From: Verpa conica | Lineage: Eukaryota; Ascomycota; Pezizomycetes; Pezizales; Morchellaceae | Assembly: GCA_033030425.1 (NCBI GenBank) | Contig: JAUFSD010000021.1 | Location: 1,178,001 to 1,242,000 of the forward strand | DNA: 64,000 nucleotides | Direction: 5' to 3' | Shown here: positions 45,901-56,677 of the stretch, piece by piece | How positions within the stretch are numbered: position 1 is the stretch's first letter | Layout: each line of letters starts with the position of its first letter | Program-made: the position numbers and the translations under genes | Notes under the pieces: generated by a model | Databases searched by the model: none | Told to the model about the DNA's origin: nothing | What the model saw: only the letters and a program-made list of their open reading frames with translations

Positions 45901-47942
45901 CGTAGAGGTCATGAGTAGTGAAACCGAGTGATTCCTCATGATCAAAGACAATGTTACATTACATGTATACTCTCGCTCCGGCCATAACGCCACCCGAATG
46001 AGGCGTAACAGGGCGCGAATTTGTTCACAACTGAGGTACTATTGTATGATATTTCAGAATAGATGTTAATTTCTAAACTATATAGCCCTTGCTCCCAGTT
46101 TATTACATCCTGAATTTTCAAGACTTCCTCGCGGCTTCTAAAGCAGAGACTTCCGTGCCCATGTTACATGTACCCGAGCTCAAATATTTGAATCTTGCTA
46201 TCAAATGTATTAAAGGGGCTATTATATAAAGAAAATTATTTTATCTAATGGAAAATTATTACTAGGCTATTAGATTTATTGAAGCGGAACGTTAGCAAAA
46301 CTATAGTATTCGGGAATAAAGTGCTGCCAGCAGTCTAGTTAGACATCAGCTTAAGAACAACATGTAAATCTAAGCGTAAACATATATAACATATTCTAGT
46401 AATTCGATATGATATCTAATAGATGGTATAGAATTATTAACTCTAAAATACGATATATCAATTAATTATTGCTGGGAAGTAAACTATTGCTCCTCAAAGC
46501 CAGAGCAGTATACATCCAACTATACGAGATGAGATGGAAATAGCCCACCTCGCTATGCGATAATTATACACACGAGAATTTCTCACACAGGCTTTCTCTT
46601 GCTAAAGTAAACCCGCAATAAAAATTAAATAGGAAAACTCTGGGTGCGGGAAATTTAAAACGCTGATTCACTATAATGATTGATCTACATCTAGGGTTTG
46701 GTAGGCGACTCGCCCCCGCCACACATCAGCGACTTAGGGAACTATCCACCAATTGAGACACGCTATCTAAATATTACCTCTCTACAAAAGAACAGAATAA
46801 TTCATTCGCTAAATTCTTGAAGCTATTACACTCACTCAATACTACTCACGAGGTTACACTAAGCTTTCAGACCCCTGGAACCGCCACAGGGGTTAATGTG
46901 TGGGATGCGGTTGGAGTAAGCTTTTTCGGCTGCGCGCAGGGGTTCTGGTGTGGGTCATCGACCATGCGCTAGCGCCGATTTATGCATGGTTTAGACACGA
47001 TCGCGGGGTAAAAGCTTAATCTGTTGTCATCTCATTCTGATGTGCGACAGTGTAATGTCTTAAATATTTTCCGCTATGATAATTTCGATATTTAAGTATT
47101 TTTAGATCACATTGAATTAATTAGTGAGATATGTAAGAATAGATTTATTTGGGTGGGGTCTTCGTTGTGGGCATTGGGTAAGTGGTTCAGGGTTGTATAC
47201 GCGAGTAAACGAGGTTACAGAGGCAAGTTAAATGACAGCAACGTAACTGCTAGATACATGTACAGGATTAAGATCACGTAATGTACTTCTCGTGCCAAGG
47301 GTACCTATTAGGGAGTAGGGGTATTTGTGGAAAGAAAGAATGTGGTGGAATGTAGCAGTAGCACTCGGGAGGAATTACATGGATCTAGGCATGTGACAAT
47401 TGGCACCGTGGGCGGCTTTGCTGAGAGAAGGTAGCAGACTAAGGAAGAATGTGGGGGGCGGTCGAGGGCCAAGTTGGGTGTGTAGCAGCTTGCAGAAGGA
47501 AACAACAGGAAGCATGGTGTGGGTGGCATAACGAAGGCAGGCAGGTACACAATCTCAGGGCGGCAGACAGTGGGTGTGAGTAGGGTGAGAGGACGGCTAC
47601 CACAGCATGAGCAGAGCTGCATAAGGGTGTAGTGTCGAAGCCGCTAGTTTGCGGTGCAACAGGAGAACGCAGAAACAGGGGAGGGCAGCTATGCAGGCGG
47701 CGAAATGTTGTTGAGTAGAACCTCTTAGAACACAGCAAGGGGCGGCCAAATCGAACATGCAGAGCACTTGTGTAGTCAATAGCACACAGTGGACGGACAG
47801 CGCAAGGTTGTTCCTGTTTTTCATGTAGCAGGTGGATGTTAGTGACTGGGGGGGCTCTTTCAAGAGAGCCAGGTTGCCCGTATTTCCCGTCTTTCTCACC
47901 CAACAAGGAAATTGATAGGCAAGGTAGGGCCCACTATGAAAT
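45901..47942. other. Gene-free region
   Basis: AT-rich to 47.2 kb, then a purine-skewed stretch to 47.9 kb. Minus-strand ORFs in the latter are Cys/Ser-rich and overlap in several frames, as expected from base skew. Confidence 0.45.
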
Positions 47943-48332
47943 TTCGCCGACAGGTTCAAAATCCATAGAATGACCTCCGACCCCTGCTATAAGCGGCGAA
48001 ATCTGAAAGAAAACTCTGCATAGCCAATGGCAGCACTTTGAGCCTATATTGGACTACGTAAAAAGGTGGCTCAACTCTACCGTCAACAAGCAAGGTGAAA
48101 GAAAACTTCTGCATGGTCAGTCATGGCCCCACTTTTACCTACACGGCAGAGTTTTAACTACCTGAAAAAGTACTCAGCTCACACTAAAAACATTCGATCA
48201 CATACATAGAATGGTGTGGGAGTCCCGCTGGTCTCCCACAGTGTGCCGTGCCAGGGGGGTTTTGCGCGTCTCCTGAACCCACACACATCAATCTCAGTTT
48301 TCGCCGACTGCCAAGCACTGTCGGCGAAATAT
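47943..48332. mobile_element. Putative MITE with TTTCGCCGACAG ends
   Basis: TTTCGCCGACAG at the left and its complement CTGTCGGCGAAA at the right, about 390 bp apart. A second inverted copy of the motif within 48300-48330 makes a terminal hairpin (TTTCGCCGAC...GTCGGCGAAA). No coding content. Flanking duplication unclear. Confidence 0.55.
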
Positions 48333-49075
48333 TTCCCAAGATCTCTTTAAAAACCCCTCCTCCCCCACAACTTTTACCACTATGTCCATCTCGCTCTCCC
48401 ACCCACTCCCCTCTAGACCGTAAGTCCCTTCGCCTCGTAACCGTAAGTCCCCTCGTGATATCGTGATATCGTGAGTTATTTCCTCCCCTAATCGTGAGTT
48501 TCCCTCCTTTCCTAATTGTTTCTTTCCTCTCCTAATCGTGTTTTCTTTTGCTAATTATTTGTTTCTAGGTTCCTGTGATACCGTGATACCGTGACTCCCG
48601 GGATGCCTAAGGTGACTCGCGGCGTGGTAATCGTAAGTTTCCTTCCTTTCCTTCCTTTCTCTCCTAATCGTGTTTTTTCCATTGCTAATTATGTGTTTCT
48701 AGCCTCCACCCATTCCCAGTGACCACCGGCATGCCCATTGTAAGTTTCCTCTCTTCCTTTTTTTAATTATGTGTTTTTTTCTGTTGCTAACTATTTGTTT
48801 CCAGTCACCTACCCATGCCCGGTGTGTCCACTGTGAATCCCGGAGTGCCCACTGTGATTCCCGGCGTGCCCACCCATTCGGTCCATCCGGCGCCCCTCCC
48901 GGTGTCGCCTTGGATTCCCATGCTAGAAATTTAAGGTACGTCCTCTCATGTCTTGGGTGTGATAATATTTTTTATACTATTAATGTTGGTGTCTAGCGGT
49001 GTCTAGCTTTCGTATGCGGGTGGCCAACGGCGGTTCGCATACGGCGGTTCGACCCCGGATGGATGCCGGGGCCTG

Positions 49076-49170
49076 CCGGTGGGGGCTGCGGGCCTCGGTG
49101 TGTGGCGGTTGCCGGGGTTTTCCCGGTGGGGGCTTTGGGCCTCGGTGTGTGGGGGTTGCCGGGCCTTATG
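49076..49170. repeat. 47-bp direct repeat, GC-rich
   Basis: CCGGTGGGGGCT...GGGCCTCGGTGTGTG...GGTTGCCGGG occurs twice with a 47-bp period within the large exon of the multi-intron locus. Confidence 0.8.
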
Positions 49171-49237
49171 GTGCCGGTGTCGTGTTGGTCCGTGCGTTAA
49201 CGGATCCGGTGTTGGACCGAGCCGTATATCGGTTGAC

Positions 49238-49320
49238 ACTGACTCTCTTGAAACCGTTGCCTGCTGCAATTCCTGGACGCAGGGGTTGTAGTTTTGGCGA
49301 TGGTTTCTTGAGAGTCAGTA
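49238..49320. repeat. 24-bp imperfect inverted repeat
   Basis: ACTGACTCTCTTGAAACCG and CGATGGTTTCTTGAGAGTCA are near-perfect complements around a 35-bp loop, ending just before the donor of the fifth intron. In RNA it would make a strong hairpin. Confidence 0.75.
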
Positions 49321-49865
49321 TTGGGGGGTTGGTTATTTGTGAGTTTTCCTTTCCTTTCCATTCCTTTCCTTTTCCTTCGTTGATTTTTCTGAATTTATTC
49401 TAATTGTGTTTGTTTTCTTTTAGAAATCATGGTTTATTGTTACTGTTACTGGTATGTTTGGTGGTTTTGGTCCTCGGGTGTTTAAGTAAGTTTTTTTCCT
49501 TTCTTCCTTCCTTCCTTTATTGCTTTTTCTGAATTTTCTCTAATTGTGCTTATTTCTTTTTAGAAGTCTTGGTTTACTGCTGGTCGGTTGGTTTTGGTTT
49601 TCTGGTTTCGGTTTGGTGGTTTTGGTTCGTTGCTGCCTTGGTAAGTTTTTAATTCTATTCCTTTCTTAATTTTTCTGAATTCATTCTAACTGTGTCTTTG
49701 TTTTTAGAGACTTGAATTTAATGTCTCTCGGTTTTGCTTGGTTTGGTGTTTCTTTTTGGTTGTTTTTGTTGTCTTTTTTTAGTTTTTTTTTTTTGGCAAC
49801 TCCCTCATTTTGACATGACTCATGAATTGACGTGGCCCTCGGTTACCAATTTGTGAGTCTTTTAC

Positions 49866-50140
49866 AGTACTGAGAGCGCTGGTCGTTCTCAGTCGGTACT
49901 ATACAGTGCGCTGGTCGTTCTGTTTTCCTTTTTGTTTAAATATCCACAGTACCGAGAGCGCTGGCGTTCTCGGTCGGCATTGCATAGGGCGCTGGTCGTT
50001 CTTTTTCCTTGCTACAAATATCCACAGTACTTCTTAGAGCGCTGGTCGTTCGAAGTCGTCTTTATACAGAGCGCTGGTCGTTCTTTTTCCTTTGTTTAAA
50101 TATCCACAGTACCGAGAGCGCTGGCGTTCTCGGTCAGCAT
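49866..50140 (+). repeat. Array of seven GCGCTGG(T)CGTTCT hairpins
   Basis: The loop-like core starts at 49876, 49908, 49958, 49989, 50039, 50071 and 50118, alternating 31-32 and 47-50 bp apart (higher-order unit about 81 bp). Flanks pair differently in different copies: ACTGAGA with TCTCAGT, ACCGAGA with TCTCGGT, and ACTTC with GAAGT. Between units lies TTTAAATATCCACAGTAC. Confidence 0.8.
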
Positions 50141-50219
50141 TATCTTTTCTTTTGTCTAACTGTATTATATTGTCAATTTGAGGGTACAAACAACTAACTA
50201 CATGAGCTCTCTTTAGTTT

Positions 50220-51136
50220 TCTTTTATTTTTCGTTCTTCCTGTCTTTCGTTCGTTCTTCTTTTCTCCCTTTTCCCTCTTCTTTTTTTCGTTCTTTTCTCA
50301 TTTTGTTTCTATTTCTTTTGTTTTCCCCTCTTTTACTTGCATTTCGTTCTTCCTGTCTTTCGTTCCTTCTTCTTTTCTCTCTTTTTCTTCTTTTTTCCCG
50401 TTCTTTTCTCATTTTATTTTGTTCTATTTCTGTTGTTTTCCCCTCTTTTACTTCTTGCATTTCGTTCTTCCTGTCTTCCGTTCTTCCTGTCTTCCTGTCT
50501 ACCTTTCTTTTCTTCTTTTTTTCGTTCTTTCTCATTTTGTTTTGTTTCCATTTCTTTTGTTTTCCCCTCTTTTACTTCTTGTATTTCGTTCTTCATGTCT
50601 TCCGTTCTTCTTTTCTCCTTTCTCCCTTTCTTTTCTTCTTTTCTTCGTTCTTTTCTCATTTTGCTTTATTTTTATTTTTTTTGTTTCCCCCTCTTTTACT
50701 TGCATTTCGTTCTTCCTGTCTTTCGTTCCTTCTTCTTTTCTCTCTTTTCTCTCTTCTTTTTTCCCGTTCTTTTCTCACTTTAGTTTGTTTCTATTTCTTT
50801 TGTTTCCCCCCTCTTACTTCTTGCATTTCGTTCTTCCTGGCTTCCGTTTATCTTTTCTTCTTTCTCCCTTTCTTCTCTTTTCTTTCGTTCTTTTCTCATT
50901 TTATTTTGTTTCTATTTCTTTTGTTTTCCCCTCTTTTACTTCTTTCTTTCATTCCTATTCATTTCGTTCCTCTCATATCATTCTCCTGTTTCGTTACTTC
51001 TTCCGTTCTTATCCCGTTCCTTTTTCTATTTCTCTCCTCATATTTCTTGTTTCCCCTTCTCTCTTCTCTTTTTCTCTGGTATCTTTCCCCCTCTTCGCTT
51101 CCTTCATATTCCATCTTTCCCCACTTCTCTACATAA
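50220..51136. repeat. Polypyrimidine minisatellite, about 118-bp period
   Basis: Plus strand almost wholly C/T, built of about six units containing TTTTCTCATTTTGTTT, TTTTGTTTTCCCCTCTTTTA and TTTCGTTCTTCCTGTCTT. All plus frames stay open only because purine-starting stop codons cannot occur, so no protein is called. Confidence 0.88.
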
Positions 51137-52828
51137 TAAGTATCCTATACTCCTCTCGAGTTAATCAACTTTCGGTGTCCCTTATGTTTCTCACTAATGA
51201 TTCTAAAGTTACCTAACTACCCACTACCTCCCTGTTGAGGATTTGCCTAAATTGTGGCCTATATCGCTTTATTTCTGTTATTATGAGGATTTTTTTGTCG
51301 TGGTGAAGGCACTGCTTGCCGGTTTAGAAACAAGCAATTCTCTCAGTGTTCAATTACTCCTACTGATTATTTACTGGTAAATGTCCCGTACTAGCGGTTA
51401 ATATCAGGTATTTTAAGACTATTTATGGCTAGTCCAGTCTAATGGTGGTATTTTATATCAAAATCCTCGAGTCATCGCTCGTGCGAGTCACTAATTAGTG
51501 GAGATAACCTAGTTCCCCGAATAGTCGATCTATAATCTATCACATAATTCACAGAGGAACGAACACAACCGTGTTTGACAAGATAGGACGCTTAATGGAG
51601 ATATACGTATCTCGGAGGTGAGCAACTTGTTCCGGGGGGTGACCTCAGATATACCGAGAGGGTCTCAGTTATTTTGTGGAAGCTAAATGAACACTGTGCA
51701 TCCCCGTGGTGCTCACTATCCCTGGATAATAAGGCAGAAAAGCTAGCGTTCTCGGTAATGTTGCCTTCCGGGTAAGGTGATGCAAGAGGCCGGAATTAGG
51801 GTACTGGTGTTAACTATTCCGGGTATGAAAGAATTATACTCTCTCTACTGTATCTCTCTATAACGCATGGAGCCGAGTGGTCGATATGTGATCACCTCCG
51901 ATTCTTGTTTTGTGTTATAGTGTTTTTCCCTACTCAAGATCAAACTAGGAATTCTGTATAGATCCCCTTTGAAAAGCACCTAACACTTTAAGATAACAGA
52001 ACTCTCAACGCTAGAAATGGGGATTAATATGCAAATAAAGCATGTCGGGTAGGTACAAAGATCTTCTCTACCCTTCTGTTCCTGCCTATTAAATTATAAC
52101 TGAATATACATTGCTCACGTTGGCTTACCCAAAAATTCCAACCAAGTTTATCTCGCCCACAGGTAAGTCTACGATATCAATATGCTCAATCTCTTTTGTC
52201 AGTTCCGGAGTACCCTGGTCATTTGCTGATGATTAAAGATACTCGCCTCGAGCTTCATTGTGATCCCTCTTTTAGGATAGCCCAAGGTGATTTTCCCCTT
52301 GTCATCTACGATGTTGATCCAAACTTCTGTACAAGGTATTAGTATCTCCACTACCACATACTGCTATAGTGTGTAGGGGTTTGTGTCTGTCAGTGATCGT
52401 GGGGCTAATATCAGTGTCTTAAACAGCAGCTCAATATGGCAGTCGCGCCAGCTCCTGTTGCATGATGTAAGCTGTAAATCATTCCTTGTCCGCGCGTTAA
52501 CTTCAATCTAGCCTTCATTTTTTAATTGTCTCACTATCTCTTATTTGAGTCGCTCGTTACTACAAACTGTAAGGCAATATTCCCGTTGTTAGTTTTGAAA
52601 TTGGCGTTGATATATAGGTGTTTTAGTAAAAGCTTGGTTATTGTAGCGCGGGAATTTTTTGCTGAAATAAAGAAGCATATAAGTCCCCTGTCATCCGGGC
52701 GTTTCTATTAGCTTCCTCTTTAATCAATACTAACTCTCTTAGTATGTGCTATCAAGGTGTCACTTCTACCATTATCCGCGGGGTGGTGTTTCTGTTGTGA
52801 TCCTTGGTGCTGAAATCGATTTTAGAAG
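51137..52828. other. Gene-free spacer
   Basis: No recognisable gene, RNA or duplicated element. Confidence 0.45.
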
Positions 52829-52942
52829 AATGCGCTGATAAGGAACTAACTTAAAGAACTAAAATACAGAGCAAACAATAAAACTTATATAGCAAAGAAA
52901 AATTTTCAAATAATAGTTACCCAGTTAGCCAACCAGCACAAT
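52829..52942. repeat. Dispersed repeat, copy 1 (114 bp)
   Basis: Matches 60399-60512: both contain AAAATACAGAG, CAAAGAAAA, TTCAAATAAT and GGTTACC/AGTTACC blocks in the same order. In the second copy it abuts LTR sequence, so it may be internal sequence of that LTR element. Confidence 0.75.
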
Positions 52943-53999
52943 AAACTATCTGATACCAGTCTGGGTAATCAGAGTGAAATAAGCCATTGGGCAAATAGTT
53001 GCACTGTAAGTCCAATGTCCTCAGTTACCTAAATGGGCAAGTGAGGCCGGTAACATAGTAACAACCACTTGGCGAGTGAAAAAATTCCAACAATCGATAC
53101 CCGGATGGCCTAAATAATGCCTTCTCCTCACATACTTTGCCCAACCCCGGCAAGCTTTTCCAGCAAAAGCTTGAAAAAATTCTCTCATATATTTCCATAT
53201 TCCTCCTCGCATCAAGTTCCCTTTTGATCCAACAGTTTCTCGACAGTGGCATAATCATAAGATAATACAAAGAATGTGATGTGACGTGGAAAGATCAACT
53301 GTGGTACTAGCTTACACACCTTCTTTAGCCGAAACCCCCGAAGAGAAAGGTTTTTATATAAGAGTTTACCGAGTTGGGAATGTGCCACCCTCCCGTTGTT
53401 TGAAGCATAAACTAGGTAGTAAAAGATTGTATACCGGAGAAACAATCTATGATTTAGGCCACACCGTTAGCCGTAGGAATTGAAAAAAAAGGTCTGCATT
53501 ATAAGGTCTCTTATTCTCTCGACAGAACGCTTATTACTACAAATACGGCAGTAGTTGGACACTCAGCCTCCAGTGAGCGTCAATTAGGAATGTATAGATA
53601 AATCTTTCCCTGTTCTGACAAATACTAACAGCGGGTACTTTTCCGGGTAGATCTATTCGCAGGTACTTTAGTTCGTCTTCCTCTGCAACCCTGATAAGGT
53701 CGATACCACCCTACCTAGGATTGCCAGAGATAGATCCTAGCTCGCACAAATATCTCAAGTATGCAATGGCTAGCTCAGTCAGGCTGATGAGAAACGTGCC
53801 TCTATTACCCTAATGATAAGATATGTTACTAACCTCGTGCATAATAAGGATTAGTGGTCTTGTTGACGTAGATGATAATCATGTCACTAACGATTTCATA
53901 GTCTGGGTCGTCATTCTCTGAATGCGAAGCCATATCGCAGCAGTTCGCCGGCAGTCCGAGATATATACCACCAAGAATGACCGCGTATATCCACGGAAT
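52943..53999. other. Gene-free spacer
   Basis: Only short ORFs without motifs. Confidence 0.4.
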
Positions 54000-54290
54000 T
54001 ATTCATGTGAATGAATGAGTGAATGAATTAATCATAAATACATGGAGCCTGAGGGCTAAGGTATCCATACTGCGCACTTCTAAAACCCCCTGAATAACAA
54101 AATAACAAAACTTAAAAACAAACATAAAAATGCAACAAATATAAAAAAAGAAAGTAACTTATAAACCTTCCACAACTTTCTGCTCGCTGCTAGCCTTCTC
54201 CTCCCACATGTCCCCCCACCCCCACTCACCTCCCCTGTCTCTCTCCTCATCTTCGTTCCCCCTGTCTCTCCTCTCTCCTCTCCTCTGCCT
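54000..54290. repeat. Dispersed repeat, inverted relative to 37.6-38.0 kb
   Basis: GAATGAATTAATCATAAATACATG, GGCTAAGGTAT and an AACAAAATAAC block leading into a C/T-rich run correspond to the reverse complement of 37560-38035. The other copy has about 135 bp extra between the first two blocks. Confidence 0.6.
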
Positions 54291-56521
54291 GCTTTTGTGA
54301 ATTATCTATATATATTGGTTAATGAGCCTTTTGGAGTAAGTCAAACGTCTGGGGTAATTATAGGGGCATGAGCGGGAAATTATTATTTAATCAAGGTCGA
54401 AAAATGTGATAGGGATATTTTACCGGCAAAGTTTCTCCTTAAACCCCATATTCACGGTCTTTGATGCTCAAAAATTAATCATAGGCTTGTAATAAGCAGC
54501 TTCAGAGTAGTTTTCTTATAGGCGACACTTGGCAGTACACCAGATACACCTTTCTTATCTTACATCCTTTAAAGTCAAATAATTTTATTGTTCTGGGTAC
54601 AAAATCTGGAATAAATTACTTTGTGTTAAGCCGAGTCTTGTCTAGCTTAAGATAACTTTAATAAGCCCTTTAGGGTATCTTCTAACTATAAACTCTACTT
54701 TCGTAAATTCTTGTTCACCGTCTATCACTCGATTCTTAAATACACCTGTGTAACGCTGGAGTAGATGAGTAATCAACTTTTAATAGAGAAGCCAACTAGG
54801 GAAGATCTTAGCGAAGGGTTTTTATGCCTTCATATAAATATAGGCTATACCTAGCCATGTACATATTTCCAACACCTAGTATCGTGAAACAGAAATGATG
54901 AGCGGATTTACTGCTACTTGGGTTTACAAGGGCTAGGTCACCAGAATACTCCTCCAAGCTCTATGTATACGCCCCGACCGCCACCCGGACTCTTTTTTAC
55001 TAAGTTTCTTTGATAGCCTGTAGTACAAAGGCTAGTACTTTTGGACCTTTCCTGGTTGAATTTATCGGTTATAAGGATACACGTTATATATCAATGAACA
55101 TGTTCATAAAGGATAATTCGAGTATATAAGATTCATGAGATCCAGCTATGGAAAACTCGGGGCATTATTCGGTTAGCAAGCTGATATGGTAGGGTGTAGG
55201 ACCGAGGAAAAAGCCTTATCGATAGATGACAAATTTGGTTCAGGTAAGGTAAGCCGCCGGATGTCTTATGTGTGATAGAGTTAGTTGCTGATTGGTGTTT
55301 AGAGTGGGGCGGTTACTCCGGGTTGCCAAGCCAAAGCCTCCGTCGCCAAATATCGCTGGATCGCGCCAACTTGACGCTCAATATTATTGTGTACTACCAC
55401 CTGCCAGCCTTAGTTTTGACATCAAGTTACGTAGCTAGGATATACTGCGCAAAACCTATCCATGCCGGCTTATACCCTGCGCACCACACCATGAAAATAC
55501 AAGCGCAGCCGCATGTAGTCGAATATCAAAAGTATTGAGCCTCCACTATGGGTAACCTGGTATGGGCTGTGTAAGCCACAGTAAGGCATTAGATAGGGAC
55601 CTTGTATCCCCTTAGAATGAAACATCTACTCGAAGCCGACGGTGGTTGTCATGGAGTGTCTACATAGATCTAAATTTCCCCACATAAAGATAAAAGCGGG
55701 ATACGGCAACCGGCAGTTCTGATTTTACAAATCGGAAAAGCACAAAGTCTCAGTTCATGGCGACCTTTCGATCGGACAGATCGCTTGCATGTCCGCAGCC
55801 ATCTACTGGGCAGGTCGGCATTGGGCTTGCGACTACACTTTCTCAACCCACGCTACAAGCTCAGGAGAGAGGATACCAGGGTTATGTAATTAAAGATATG
55901 TCCGGATCTTGCCGCTTTATTAATCGAGCCAGTCAACAAGAGGTGGGCCTGGAAGAAGCTGCAAAATCCCCCGATGTAGTTATTCTGCTTTCTGGTGATA
56001 TTAACCTAGGTCGGCGATTAATACTAATTACAGCTCTATTAGCGCTATCTAATCAGTAATGGCTTAACTCTCAAAAACCCATTATAATCACTATCTATCG
56101 TAGAAACCTCACCTTTTTCTTCTAGTATGGGTGTGGTGGTACTACGTCATACATAACTTTAACCGAGCCAGACACCTTTTATACCCGCCATCCTTGACAA
56201 CAGCCAAAAATAGTGATAAATTAATCTAAGGTTGGGTATAGGGGCACACACCTTCGATTATTCTGGTAGGAAATGTTGCCCCCCAAAAGGGGTAATGGTC
56301 TAAACAGATCATGGTTATTTTAAGCTCAATTTGTCTAGATGGTTGTCCCTCTAAGGGGCAGTATTTTTATAAAGTTATGGGGTAAAGCTATTAGCGAACG
56401 CTTGGCGCATCACGACATACCCCTGGGACGATCTTGAGTTTTAGACAACTATGGAGAAATGTAAGCGCATCTCCCGGGCTGCGCACGGTCCCAAAAGGTG
56501 CTACAACCCATGATATCTCTG
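54291..56521. other. Gene-free spacer with a retroposon 3' end
   Basis: 54572-54616 contains TTTTATTGTTCTGGGTACAA followed by AATCTGG, shared with 62595-62630. ORFs at 55272-55538 and 55757-56059 have no recognisable domain and are not called. Confidence 0.45.
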
Positions 56522-56677
56522 TACAGCTTCCGGCAACAAAGATCGAGAAACGTGGAGTTCGAATTTAGGGTTTCTATTGGCTTTTCAGTATTGTGGCAAA
56601 GATTATAGCAATTGTACTGGCTGTTGGGCCCCTGCTCACTAACCCTGGTTTCTCGATCTTTCTTGCCGGAGGCTGTA
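56522..56677. mobile_element. Mariner-type MITE, family 1, copy 2
   Basis: 156 bp, TACAGCTTCCGGCAACAAAG to the complement of TACAGCCTCCGGCAAGAAAG. Inverted repeats exceed 30 bp and include GATCGAGAAAC. TA at both outer ends. Best-preserved copy of the family. Confidence 0.85.

Larger units (their letters stand above)
48420..49720 (+). other. Multi-intron transcript locus with look-alike introns
   Basis: At least seven consecutive intron-like units: 48494-48568, 48633-48702, 48740-48804, 48936-49006, 49339-49423, 49486-49563 and 49641-49707. Most have a GTAAGTTT or GTGAGTTT donor, a pyrimidine run, TTGCTAATTAT or TTCTAATTGTG as branch region, and a TTTCTAG or TTTTAG acceptor. They fall into two sequence groups (first three, last three) whose members resemble each other along their length. 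Intervening exons are 37-332 bp. All frames are closed in the first exon. An ORF from the ATG at 48731 runs through three exons (157 codons; Gly, Arg and Cys rich, no known motif), with its stop codon formed across the fifth splice junction. Could be a spliced non-coding RNA or an orphan gene. Confidence 0.5.

Noticed and set aside
47308..47959. Overlapping Cys/Ser-rich ORFs on the minus strand
   Set aside because: Several frames open at once in a purine-skewed region, no motif, no splice logic.
50303..51216. Three overlapping long ORFs encoding Phe/Leu/Ser-rich 'membrane' proteins
   Set aside because: They are the three frames of a C/T-only repeat in which stop codons cannot occur; no sign of coding selection.
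55757..56059. 100-codon ORF with ATG
   Set aside because: No recognisable domain, homologous copy or splice context; length is within chance expectation.
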